From Arthrobacter sp. Leaf234 (GTDB taxonomy: Bacteria > Actinomycetota > Actinomycetes > Actinomycetales > Micrococcaceae), in assembly GCF_001422665.1 (NCBI RefSeq), contig NZ_LMLU01000005.1, forward strand, positions 434,001-498,000: a DNA stretch of 64,000 nt. The letters are read 5' to 3'. The notes under the pieces were generated by a model that saw nothing but the letters and a program-made list of their open reading frames with translations, was not told where the DNA came from and did no database searches. Positions 35,126-43,291 of the stretch are shown here, piece by piece. The position numbers were made by a program, and so were the translations under genes. Position 1 is the first letter of the stretch. Each line of letters starts with the position of its first letter.

Positions 35126-36646
35126 GTGGCAGAGACCGAGAGTACCCGAGCAGCGGCCGGCGAGCGGCGACCGGACCACGACGACGCCGGGGCGGGTCTC
35201 GGCACCGACGAGGCCTCGTCCGCGGCCGGCGATGACCGCAGCGCCGGTCCCGGTGCCGACGATGCCTCGTCCACCGGCCCGCGGTCCGGCGCCACCGATG
35301 CATCGGTGTCCGACTACGGCGGGATCGCCCAGCGTCACACCCTGCCCATGCGGAGGGCGTCGACCATGCCCGACGTCCCGGGCAGCCACGACGGGGAGGC
35401 GGAACGGGAGCGGGCGTCCGGTATCCCCGTTCCGGCTGATGCGTCGGCCATGGACGCGTCTCCGTCGACAGCCGTCACTCCGACCGTCGATCCTGCCGGC
35501 GAGGGAACGTCGTCGGGCGACGCCCCACGGGAGGGGCCGCCGGCTGACGACCGCCACACGGCCGGCTTGACCGGCGTCGCTCCGACCGCTGCAGGGGCGG
35601 CGGCAGGGTCCATCGCCGGTGCATCGACGGCCGCGGGGTCGCCCGCAACCGGGTCGCCTGCGACCGGGTCCCCGGTCGCCGGGTCGTCTGCTGCAGGGCG
35701 GGCCGTGAGCGGCTCGTCCGACACGGGCCGTGCATCGACGGCTGCGGCACAGACTGCACCGGACGATTCGCCGGACGACTCCCCGAACAACTCGCCGGAC
35801 GGTCGGGAGCGGCCCCGATCCAGGGTCGAGCCCACGACCGACACCGGTGCGCTGTCGGTCCGGCCACCGGACGAGGACGTCGCCCGCCGGGCCGCGGTCC
35901 GGGACCAGGCCGTCTTGGCGAAGCCGGCCCTCCCGCGCTTCCTGCAGGTCGTCGTCGCCCTGTTCTTCCCCGTCATCGTCGTCGCTGCCGCCGTCCGCGC
36001 CGTCGCGACGTCGTCCTTCCTGTGGCTCGAGTACAACCGGCCGGGGTTCCCCGCCGACCAGTTCGGGTTCTCGCTCGACGATCGGATGACGTACGGCTCC
36101 TACGCGCTGGACTACGTCCTGAACTTCGCGCCGCCCCGCTACCTCGGCGGGCTCGTGACGCCCGAGGGGGAACCGCTGTTCCTCGAGTCGGAGGTCGGGC
36201 ACATGGCCGATGTGAAGGGGGTCCTCGGGCTGTCCTTCTTCATCGCGCTGGTGATGTTCGTCCTGGCCGTGATCGCGTGCGTGTATCTCGCCCGGCGGTA
36301 CAAGGGCGGCATCAGGCGAGCGCTGTTCTCGGGGGCGGTCCTCACGCTGGTCGGGATCGTCGCGCTCACGGTGCTGGCGGTCATCGGATGGCAGACGTTC
36401 TTCACCCAGGTGCACGCCCTGTTCTTCGCTGACGGGACGTGGACGTTCCGGGTCGACGACACGCTCATCCGCCTGTTCCCCGAACAGTTCTGGACCGATT
36501 CGGCCGTGACCATCGCGGTCCTCGTCCTCGCGGCGACGATCCTCACGCTCGTGGCGACGTGGCCGACGAAGGCGCGCCGTGATCGCTCGATGCTCGCCCA
36601 GGACGCCGCCCAGGCCAGGTACCGCGAGGCGCTGGAGAAGTCCTGA
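35126..36646 (+). CDS. TIGR01906 integral membrane protein with long disordered N-terminus
   Basis: The 506-residue protein starts at GTG 35126 (GAGGAG, 9-base spacing). Residues ~1-275 are low complexity, rich in Ala, Ser, Gly, Pro, Asp and Thr. The TIGR01906 domain follows (FLQVVVALFFPVIVVAAAVRAVATSSFLWLEYNRPGFPADQFGFS, then four more helices and a HALFFADGTWTF loop). Family members are ~220 residues, so the extension more than doubles the length. A 4 x 15-bp repeat (35636-35695) encodes SPATG-like units. Function is unknown. It follows SpoIIM with 110 bases between. Confidence 0.8.
   Translation: MAETESTRAAAGERRPDHDDAGAGLGTDEASSAAGDDRSAGPGADDASSTGPRSGATDASVSDYGGIAQRHTLPMRRASTMPDVPGSHDGEAERERASGIPVPADASAMDASPSTAVTPTVDPAGEGTSSGDAPREGPPADDRHTAGLTGVAPTAAGAAAGSIAGASTAAGSPATGSPATGSPVAGSSAAGRAVSGSSDTGRASTAAAQTAPDDSPDDSPNNSPDGRERPRSRVEPTTDTGALSVRPPDEDVARRAAVRDQAVLAKPALPRFLQVVVALFFPVIVVAAAVRAVATSSFLWLEYNRPGFPADQFGFSLDDRMTYGSYALDYVLNFAPPRYLGGLVTPEGEPLFLESEVGHMADVKGVLGLSFFIALVMFVLAVIACVYLARRYKGGIRRALFSGAVLTLVGIVALTVLAVIGWQTFFTQVHALFFADGTWTFRVDDTLIRLFPEQFWTDSAVTIAVLVLAATILTLVATWPTKARRDRSMLAQDAAQARYREALEKS
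35636..35695 (+). repeat. Four tandem 15-bp units in the TIGR01906 gene
   Basis: GGGTCGCCCGCAACC, GGGTCGCCTGCGACC, GGGTCCCCGGTCGCC and GGGTCGTCTGCTGCA follow one another in frame and encode Gly/Ser/Pro/Ala/Thr repeats in the disordered tail. Confidence 0.75.
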
Positions 36647-36715
36647 CCCGTCGTCCTCGCCGGACGTGGCACGCCGCGTGCCGGACCCGGCCGGACTCCG
36701 CCGTGGACAGGGCGC

Positions 36716-36752
36716 ACCCCTCCTTCGGGGCCGCGGGCCCCAAAGGGGGGGT
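36716..36752. terminator. Convergent hairpin terminator
   Basis: A strong stem (GGGGCC-GCG-GGCCCC core, extended by CCCCTCCTT against AAAGGGGGG) lies between the converging TIGR01906 and fadD genes. It reads as a hairpin on both strands. No long T-run follows, so it would be a GC-type terminator. Confidence 0.6.
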
Positions 36753-38623
36753 CAGCGCTTCGCGTAGAGCTCGTCGAGTGCTGCTGCGTGGTCGGCGACG
36801 ACGGCGGCCCGCTTCAGTTTCAGCGTCGGTGTCAGGTGGCCCGACTCGACGGTGAACTCCGCCGCCAGGACCGTGAACCGCCGGATCTGCTCGGCACGTG
36901 ACACCGTCGCATTCGCGGCGTCGACGGCGGTCTGCAGTTCCGAGCGCACCTCGGCGTCCCGTGCGGCTTCCTCGACGGTCAGTCCCTTCCTGCCGCGGCC
37001 CGCGGCCCAGCTGTCCAGTGCTTCCCGATCGAGGCTGACGAGCGCTCCGATGAAGGGTCTGCCCTCGCCCACCACCACGGCCTGTGCGACCAGCTGGTGC
37101 TCCCGGAGCCTCTCCTCCAGCGGACCGGGTGCCACGTTCTTGCCGCCGGCGGTCACCAGGAGGTCCTTCTTACGGCCCGTGATGGTGAGGAAGCCGTCCT
37201 CGTCGAGCGATCCGAGATCACCGGTCCGGAAGTAGCCGTCCTCGGTGAAGGCCTCCGCCGTCGCCTCGTCGTTCCGGAAGTAGCCGGCGAAGATCCCCGC
37301 GCCCCGCACCTGCACCTCGCCGTCGTCGTCGAGCCGGACGCTCGTGCCGGGCATCGGGATGCCGACGGACCCGACGCGCGTGAGCGCCACCGTGTTCACG
37401 GTGCACGGCGCCGTGCTCTCCGTCAGTCCGTAGCCCTCCTGGATCATGATGCCCGCGCCGCGGAAGAAGTGTGCCAGGTGCTCGCTGAGCGGGCTCGCCC
37501 CTGACACGGTGTAGGTGACCTCGCCACCGAACACGGCGCGAAGCCGCGGGTAGAGGATGCGGTCGAACAGCGCGTGGGAGCAGCGCAGGAGGGGGGATGG
37601 ACCGCGACCGCCCCGACCGCGCGCATCGAGGGCGCGTGAGTAGGCGACGGCGGTGCGCTCGGCCGCAGCAAAGAGCCGGCCCTTGCCGGACTCCTCGGCC
37701 CGCTGCGCAGCGGTCGCATGGATCTTCTCGAAGATGCGGGGGACGGCGAGGAGGAACGTCGGCCTGAACGTCGTCAGGTCCTCGAGCAGCTGGGCGGCCG
37801 ACCCGGAATGGGCCAGCGTGATACCGCCGGTGAAGCAGACCACCTGGACGGCACGGGCCAGCACGTGCGCGAGCGGCAGGAACATGAGCGTCCGGGCGTT
37901 CTCCTGCTTGAGGAACTCCGGCAGGAACTCGAGGGTGTTGACGGCGAAGAGGGCGAAGTTGCCGTGCGTGATGACGCAGCCCTTGGGCCGTCCGGTGGTC
38001 CCGGAGGTGTAGACGATCGACGCGGCATCGGCCAGACCCCGCGAGGAGCGGGCGTCCTCGAGCCGTCCGTCGGCAACCGACGCACCGTCCGCCATCAGGG
38101 TACCGAGCGTCGGGGTGGCAGGATCGACCTGCGCGTCGCCGTCGGCTTCGCCCGGATCGACGGCGCCCAGGGTCAGCCGGACGACGGCCGTCGTCTCCGT
38201 GCGGCCGCTGCGCGCCGCGGCGTCGAGGACGACGTCCGCCTTCGCCCGGTCCTCCACGAGCACGACGGCGGGCCGGGCGTCCTCGAGGATCCAGGCCACC
38301 TGATGCGCTGACGACGTCTCGTACACGGGGACCGTGACGGCTCCCGCGAACCAGATGGCGACATCGGCGAGCGTCCACTCGTACCGCGTCCTCGACATGA
38401 CGGCGACGGCGTCACCCGGCTGGACGCCGTGCGCGATCAGGCCCTTCGCCACCGCGGCGACCTGCTGGAGGAAGGACGCGGCGGAGACGTCCGTCCACGT
38501 ACCACCGGTCCGCCGTGCGTAGAGCGGGCGCTGCGGATCGTCGTCGTGCGTCCGCAGGAGCAGGTCCGTCACGTTGCCGGTCGGGGGGAGGTCGACCAGG
38601 AGGTCGGTGATGGCTTCGCGCAC
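36752..38623 (-). CDS. Long-chain fatty-acid--CoA ligase (FadD15-like)
   Basis: The 623-residue AMP-forming ligase activates fatty acids to acyl-CoA with ATP. Visible motifs are ASIVYTSGTTGRPKGCVITH (ATP-binding loop), IMIQEGYGLTESTAPC, GYFRTGDLGSLDEDGFLTITGRKKDLLVTAGGKNVAP (with the C-terminal catalytic Lys region), and HLTPTLKLKRAAV. It fits the FadD15/FACL subgroup common in actinobacteria. GTG 38623 is preferred; a TTG at 38650 would add nine residues. It is transcribed after the PMT gene, with 42 bases between. Confidence 0.88.
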   Translation of the reverse strand: MREAITDLLVDLPPTGNVTDLLLRTHDDDPQRPLYARRTGGTWTDVSAASFLQQVAAVAKGLIAHGVQPGDAVAVMSRTRYEWTLADVAIWFAGAVTVPVYETSSAHQVAWILEDARPAVVLVEDRAKADVVLDAAARSGRTETTAVVRLTLGAVDPGEADGDAQVDPATPTLGTLMADGASVADGRLEDARSSRGLADAASIVYTSGTTGRPKGCVITHGNFALFAVNTLEFLPEFLKQENARTLMFLPLAHVLARAVQVVCFTGGITLAHSGSAAQLLEDLTTFRPTFLLAVPRIFEKIHATAAQRAEESGKGRLFAAAERTAVAYSRALDARGRGGRGPSPLLRCSHALFDRILYPRLRAVFGGEVTYTVSGASPLSEHLAHFFRGAGIMIQEGYGLTESTAPCTVNTVALTRVGSVGIPMPGTSVRLDDDGEVQVRGAGIFAGYFRNDEATAEAFTEDGYFRTGDLGSLDEDGFLTITGRKKDLLVTAGGKNVAPGPLEERLREHQLVAQAVVVGEGRPFIGALVSLDREALDSWAAGRGRKGLTVEEAARDAEVRSELQTAVDAANATVSRAEQIRRFTVLAAEFTVESGHLTPTLKLKRAAVVADHAAALDELYAKR

Positions 38624-38665
38624 CAGGGCTCGCTTTCGTTCCGCAGGCAAGGGGAGGGGTCGGTC

Positions 38666-40297
38666 CTAGATCCAGCTGGGCAGCCACATGCGTGATCGCC
38701 ACTGGTCGTAGGGGATGATCTCGGCTGTCCAGATGGGCAGGAAGTAGGCCGACAGCGCGACGGCCGCGACCAGGAAGACCCCCACCAGCACGATACCCCG
38801 GCGGCGTCGGGCCGCGTCCGCTCCCGGTCCCCCCAGGACCAGGCCGAGGCAGTACACGAGCGCCAGCACGAGGAACGGCTCGAAGGCGACCGCGTAGAAG
38901 TAGAAGGTGGTGCGCTCCGGATACAGGAACCACGGCAGGTACCCTGCAGCGACGCCCGTCAGGATGGCTGCGGCCCGCCAGTCGCGGCGGCCGATCCAGA
39001 AGAAGAGCAGGACCACGAGGGAGAGCGCGGCGCTCCACCAGATCAACGGGTTGCCGAGCACGGTGACGGCCTGCGAGCAGGAGTCGGTGCCGCATCCGCC
39101 GGGCGTCTCGTAGAAGAACGACGTGGGGCGCCCGACCACGAGCCACGACCAGGCGCTCGCCTCGTAGGGGTGGTCGGAACCGAGGCCCTGATGGAACGTG
39201 TAGGCGCTGCGGTGGTACTCGGCGAGGGATCGCAGTCCGTCCGGCACCCAGCCCCAGCCATCGGCGGGGTTCGTCGCGGCCCAGGTGCGGTCGTAGGCGT
39301 CTGTGGAGCGGAACCATCCGGTCCAGGTGGCGAGGTAGGTCAGCAGCGCGACCGGCACGAGCGACACGAAGGCGAGCAACCCGTCCTTCAGCGCTCCGCC
39401 GAGCACCCAGTGATGCACTCCGGCGATACGCCGGGCGCTCATGTCCCAGGCGACGGTCAGGAGGCCGAAGGCCGCGATGAACGGGATCGCCGACCACTTG
39501 GTGCCGAGCGCCAGGCCCAGGCAGATACCGGCGGCAACCCGCCAGGGACGCAGCCCGAGGAACGGTCCGTAGGCGAGGTGCCGCGGGGCGGGGACGCCGT
39601 CGTCGCGCTGTCCTGCCAGCGAGGCGAGGCGGCGCGCGAGGCGCCGTCGTCCGTCGTCGCGGTCCAGCAGGAGCGCGGCGAAGGCGAGCAGGAGCCAGAA
39701 GCTCAGGAAGATGTCCAGCAGCGAGGTCCGGGACTCGACGAGGTGGTGACCATCCACGGCGAGCAGCAGCCCCGCTGCGCTGCCGAGCAGGGCCGAGCCG
39801 AACATGCGCTGCGCGACCAGGGCGAGCACCAGGACCGAGAGGGTCCCCACGAGGGCGGCCGAGAAGCGCCACCCGAAGGCGTTGTCGGAGCCGAACAGGA
39901 GCATCCCGAACGCGATCATCCACTTCCCCACCGGCGGATGGACCACGTAGTTGGGGGAGTCGAGCAGGACGTCGGGATTCCCCGCGTTGAAGGAGTCGTT
40001 GGCGTCCTCGGGCCACGCGCGCTCGTAGCCGGACTGCAGCATCGAGTAGGCGTCCTTGACGTAGTACGTCTCGTCGAAGACCAGGGTGCCGGGCTCGCCC
40101 AGGCGCACGAACCGGAGGACGCCGCCGAGCAGCGCCATGATCAGGGGCAGGATCCATCGGTGCGCCCCGCCGGGCGCCGCGAGGCCGAGGAGCCGGCTGC
40201 TCAGCGCGCCGTACCCGAAAGCAAGAGCCGGGGGCCTGACCCACGAGACGCCGCGGTGCGGAGAGTCCTCTCGGGGACGGACGGCGGTAGGGCTCAC
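38666..40297 (-). CDS. pmt: Protein O-mannosyltransferase (GT39)
   Basis: The 543-residue membrane protein has about eleven helices. It transfers mannose from polyprenyl-phosphate-mannose to Ser/Thr of exported proteins. The N-terminal loop PGTLVFDETYYVKDAY carries the DE pair essential in PMTs, and VVHPPVGKW and the later SWLVVGRPTSFFYETPGGCGT loop are typical of bacterial Pmt. Start is GTG 40297, placed 6 bases after a TAGCAT box with no ribosome site, suggesting a leaderless transcript. It is divergent from rsmI, a pairing seen across actinobacteria. Confidence 0.88.
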   Translation of the reverse strand: MSPTAVRPREDSPHRGVSWVRPPALAFGYGALSSRLLGLAAPGGAHRWILPLIMALLGGVLRFVRLGEPGTLVFDETYYVKDAYSMLQSGYERAWPEDANDSFNAGNPDVLLDSPNYVVHPPVGKWMIAFGMLLFGSDNAFGWRFSAALVGTLSVLVLALVAQRMFGSALLGSAAGLLLAVDGHHLVESRTSLLDIFLSFWLLLAFAALLLDRDDGRRRLARRLASLAGQRDDGVPAPRHLAYGPFLGLRPWRVAAGICLGLALGTKWSAIPFIAAFGLLTVAWDMSARRIAGVHHWVLGGALKDGLLAFVSLVPVALLTYLATWTGWFRSTDAYDRTWAATNPADGWGWVPDGLRSLAEYHRSAYTFHQGLGSDHPYEASAWSWLVVGRPTSFFYETPGGCGTDSCSQAVTVLGNPLIWWSAALSLVVLLFFWIGRRDWRAAAILTGVAAGYLPWFLYPERTTFYFYAVAFEPFLVLALVYCLGLVLGGPGADAARRRRGIVLVGVFLVAAVALSAYFLPIWTAEIIPYDQWRSRMWLPSWI

Positions 40298-40309
40298 CCT
40301 GTCATGCTA
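40297..40309 (-). promoter_or_regulatory. TAGCAT -10 box, leaderless start of pmt
   Basis: On the minus strand TAGCAT (40304-40309) is followed by GACAGG and GTG at 40297, a 6-base spacing. Confidence 0.5.
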
Positions 40310-40418
40310 CCGGCGGTGCCTGCACGCTCCCGGCAGGCCGGGAGGTGCGGAGGACACCGCGGCATCTCCCGTCGTGGTGCGTCCCGCGGCGGCACCGTCA
40401 GGGCCTCTGCGGTGCGGC

Positions 40419-40433
40419 TAGGCTGGGGCCGTG
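40419..40433 (+). promoter_or_regulatory. TAGGCT -10 box, leaderless start of rsmI
   Basis: TAGGCT (40419-40424) is followed by GGGGCC and GTG 40431. The opposing pmt promoter lies 110 bases away, so both genes share one short divergent region. Confidence 0.5.
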
Positions 40434-41552
40434 AACCAGCCATACGACGACTCCGTGTCCGACCCGTCCGACGACGCCACCGAGGGGATCGCCGTCGACA
40501 CCGCCCGGGACGAGACCGGGCAGGAGTCCGCCGGAGCTGGCGCCGACGCGCAGGAGGACGCGCAGGAGGACGCGCAGGAGGACGCGCAGGAGGAGCCTCA
40601 GGGACAGGACGACCAGGGACAGGACGACGACCAGGACGACGACGCGCGGCCCGACGACGGGACCACCGTGGCCCGCGCGCCCATCACCGCGTACCGCGGT
40701 ACGGCGGGGGACGGAAGCGGCCGCGGTCGGATCGTGCTCGCCGCGACCCCCATCGGCAACATGGGCGATGCCACGGAGCGCCTGATCGGCCTGCTCCACA
40801 CTGCCGACGTCGTCGCAGCCGAGGACACGCGCCGTCTCCACCGGCTCGTCCAGGCGCTCGGCGTGACCGTGACCGGGCGGGTCATCAGCTACCACGAGCA
40901 CAACGAGGCCGAGCGCACCCCGGAGTTGCTGGACCTCGTGCGTGACGGCGCCACCCTCCTCATGGTGACGGACGCGGGCATGCCCTCCGTCTCCGATCCG
41001 GGCTACCGGCTCGTCGAGGCCGCCGTCGCGGAAGGGCTGGACCTGACCTCCGTGCCCGGAGCCAGCGCGGTGCTGGCGGCGCTCGCGCTGTCCGGTCTGC
41101 CGACGGACCGGTTCTGCTTCGAGGGCTTCCTCCCGCGGAAGCCGGGCGTGCGGGCGGGCCGGCTCGCCGATCTCGCCAGTGAGCGCCGCACCATGGTCTT
41201 CTTCGAGGCACCGCACCGGCTCGAACCCATGCTGCGGTCCCTGCAGCAGGCTTTCGGATCGGACCGTCGGGCCGCCGTCGCGAGAGAGCTCACCAAGGTG
41301 CACGAGCAGGTGGTGCGTGGTCCGCTCCTGGAACTGCTGCAGTGGGCCCAAGCCGGTGAGGTACGCGGCGAGGTCGCCGTCGTCGTGTCCGGCGCTCCCG
41401 AGACGGCGCCCACCAGGCCCGAGGACCATGTGGGCAGTGTGAATGCGCTGATCCAGGGCGGGATGCGGCTGAAGGACGCGGTGGCCGCCGTGGCCGCGAA
41501 CGGACAGGTGAGCAAGCGGGAGCTGTACGCCGCCGTGATCGCCGCACGCTGA
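40431..41552 (+). CDS. rsmI: 16S rRNA C1402 2'-O-methyltransferase, RsmI
   Basis: The 373-residue SAM-dependent methyltransferase modifies C1402 of 16S rRNA in the ribosome P site. It contains RIVLAATPIGNMGDATERLIGLL, VVAAEDTRRLHRL, SYHEHNEAERTPEL, VTDAGMPSVSDPGYRLVEAA and VPGASAVLAALALSGLPTDRFCFEGFLPRK, all RsmI hallmarks. The first ~98 residues are an acidic, Gln/Asp/Glu-rich extension not needed by family members (usual length ~280). It is partly encoded by a 4 x 12-bp repeat at 40545-40592. The GTG is in line with a leaderless mRNA. Confidence 0.93.
   Translation: MNQPYDDSVSDPSDDATEGIAVDTARDETGQESAGAGADAQEDAQEDAQEDAQEEPQGQDDQGQDDDQDDDARPDDGTTVARAPITAYRGTAGDGSGRGRIVLAATPIGNMGDATERLIGLLHTADVVAAEDTRRLHRLVQALGVTVTGRVISYHEHNEAERTPELLDLVRDGATLLMVTDAGMPSVSDPGYRLVEAAVAEGLDLTSVPGASAVLAALALSGLPTDRFCFEGFLPRKPGVRAGRLADLASERRTMVFFEAPHRLEPMLRSLQQAFGSDRRAAVARELTKVHEQVVRGPLLELLQWAQAGEVRGEVAVVVSGAPETAPTRPEDHVGSVNALIQGGMRLKDAVAAVAANGQVSKRELYAAVIAAR
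40545..40592 (+). repeat. Four tandem 12-bp units in rsmI
   Basis: GACGCGCAGGAG occurs four times exactly in frame, encoding repeated DAQE. Any copy-number change keeps the frame and only lengthens the acidic N-terminal tail. Confidence 0.9.
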
Positions 41553-41602
41553 GCTCTGTGCATTCGTCCAAAGGAAGTGCCCCAGCGGGGTGCAGCCTCC
41601 AC

Positions 41603-41656
41603 TGGACACCCCTCCGACGCCAGGTCTAGCGTGAGCGGGAATGCCCCTCGTGGCAT
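41603..41656 (+). promoter_or_regulatory. Promoter and inverted repeat before gabD
   Basis: TGGACA (41603-41608) and TAGCGT (41627-41632) are spaced by 18 bases. Immediately downstream, near the expected transcription start, is ATGCC-N6-GGCAT (41641-41656). This could be an operator for a substrate-sensing repressor. Confidence 0.5.
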
Positions 41657-41686
41657 ACCCACCCACCGTCGCGAAGGAGAACCAGC

Positions 41687-43168
41687 ATGGCCGTCACCGC
41701 CGACCAGGAGAAGGCAGTACTCGACAAGGTGCCCACGGGGCTCCTCATCGGCGGACAGTGGCGGGACTCCTCGTCCGGGGCCACCTTCGACGTGGAGGAC
41801 CCCGCGACCGGCAGGACGCTCCTGACACTGGCCGACGCGACGCCGGAGGACGGCATGGCCGCGCTCGACGCCGCCGTCGCAGCACAGGCCGAGTGGGCAC
41901 GCACGGCACCGCGTGAGCGCGGGGAGATCCTGCGGCGGGCCTTCGACCTCGTGACCGCGAGGGCGGACGAGTTCGCCCTCCTCATGACACTCGAGATGGG
42001 CAAGCCGCTGGCCGAGGCACGCGGTGAGGTGACCTACGGCGCGGAGTTCCTGCGCTGGTTCTCCGAGGAGGCCGTGCGCGCCAACGGCCGCTACTCGATG
42101 GCACCGGACGGCAGGTCACGACTGCTGGTCAGCAAGAAGCCGGTGGGCCCATGCCTGCTGATCACCCCCTGGAACTTCCCGCTGGCCATGGCCACGCGCA
42201 AGATCTCCCCGGCCATCGCCGCCGGCTGCACCATGGTGCTCAAGCCCGCCAACCTCACGCCGCTGACGTCCTCGCTCTTCGCGACGGTGCTGCAGGAAGC
42301 CGGGCTCCCGGACGGGGTGCTCAACATCGTGAACACCACCACGGCCGGTGACGTCACCGGGCCGCTCATCGAGGACCCGCGCCTGCGCAAGCTCTCCTTC
42401 ACGGGGTCCACGCCCGTGGGACGCAGCCTGCTGGCTGCCGCGTCGAAGAACGTGCTCCGGACCTCCATGGAGCTCGGCGGCAACGCCCCGTTCCTGGTGT
42501 TCGAGGACGCCGATCTCGATGCCGCGGTGAACGGCGCCATGCTCGCGAAGCTCCGCAACATGGGGGAGGCGTGCACGGCGGCCAACCGCTTCATCGTCCA
42601 CGAGTCCGTCGCGGACCGCTTCGCCGAGGCGCTGGCCGCGCGCATGGGGGCCGTGACCCCTGCCCGTGGCACCGAGGACGGGTCGACCCTCGGTCCCCTG
42701 ATCGACCGCAGGAGCCGCGACAAGGTGCACGAGCTCGTGTCCTCCGCCGTCGGCGACGGGGCGACGGCGGTCACCGGTGGCAGCCCGATCACGGGTGACG
42801 GCTACTTCTACGAGGCCACCGTCCTCACCAACGTGTCCCGCTCCTCGCGCATCCTGAAGGACGAGATCTTCGGGCCGGTGGCCCCGATCGTCACCTTCAG
42901 CACCGAGGACGAAGCCGTGGACCTGGCGAACGACACCGAGTACGGCCTCGTTGCCTACGTGTTCACGAAGGACCTCAACCGCGGACTGCGCATCGGCGAG
43001 CGGCTGGACACCGGCATGATGGGCCTCAACGCCGGGGTCGTCTCCAATGCCGCGGCTCCCTTCGGCGGTGTCAAGCAGTCCGGGCTCGGCCGCGAGGGCG
43101 GCGCAGAGGGCATCGAGGAGTACCTGTACACCCAGTACGTGGGTATCGCGGACCCGTACGCGTCCTGA
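41687..43168 (+). CDS. gabD: NAD(P)-dependent succinate-semialdehyde dehydrogenase
   Basis: The 493-residue aldehyde dehydrogenase has LLIGGQWRDSSSGATFDVEDPATG at the start, PWNFPLAMATRKISPAIAAGCTMVLKPA (cofactor site), FTGSTPVGR, ELGGNAPFLVFEDADLD with the catalytic Glu and GEACTAANRF with the catalytic Cys. FGGVKQSGLGREGGAEGIEEYLYTQYVG closes the fold. This best fits GabD-type enzymes oxidising succinate semialdehyde to succinate (GABA degradation). A related aldehyde substrate is possible, as no gabT is nearby. ATG 41687 follows GAAGGAG. Confidence 0.9.
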   Translation: MAVTADQEKAVLDKVPTGLLIGGQWRDSSSGATFDVEDPATGRTLLTLADATPEDGMAALDAAVAAQAEWARTAPRERGEILRRAFDLVTARADEFALLMTLEMGKPLAEARGEVTYGAEFLRWFSEEAVRANGRYSMAPDGRSRLLVSKKPVGPCLLITPWNFPLAMATRKISPAIAAGCTMVLKPANLTPLTSSLFATVLQEAGLPDGVLNIVNTTTAGDVTGPLIEDPRLRKLSFTGSTPVGRSLLAAASKNVLRTSMELGGNAPFLVFEDADLDAAVNGAMLAKLRNMGEACTAANRFIVHESVADRFAEALAARMGAVTPARGTEDGSTLGPLIDRRSRDKVHELVSSAVGDGATAVTGGSPITGDGYFYEATVLTNVSRSSRILKDEIFGPVAPIVTFSTEDEAVDLANDTEYGLVAYVFTKDLNRGLRIGERLDTGMMGLNAGVVSNAAAPFGGVKQSGLGREGGAEGIEEYLYTQYVGIADPYAS

Positions 43169-43189
43169 TTCCGCGCTCCTTGAGCGTCA

Positions 43190-43224
43190 GGAGGCCGGCT
43201 CCCCGAGAGGGGGTGCCGGCCTCC
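43190..43224 (+). terminator. Hairpin terminator after gabD
   Basis: GGAGGCCGGC (43190-43199) pairs with GCCGGCCTCC (43215-43224), with an inner CCCC/GGGG step. It lies 22 bases after the stop, before the convergent transglutaminase gene. No T-run is present. Confidence 0.7.
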
Positions 43225-43291
43225 GTCACCATGGGGCCCGGTTCCACCCGTCCGTCTCTGCGGGCGATGCGTTGCCGGCGGGCCGGCCCGG

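Noticed and set aside
36647..36751. CRISPR or phage-like features anywhere in the window
   Set aside because: No regularly spaced repeats, integrase, transposase or att-like sites were found; the only tRNA lies in normal housekeeping context.
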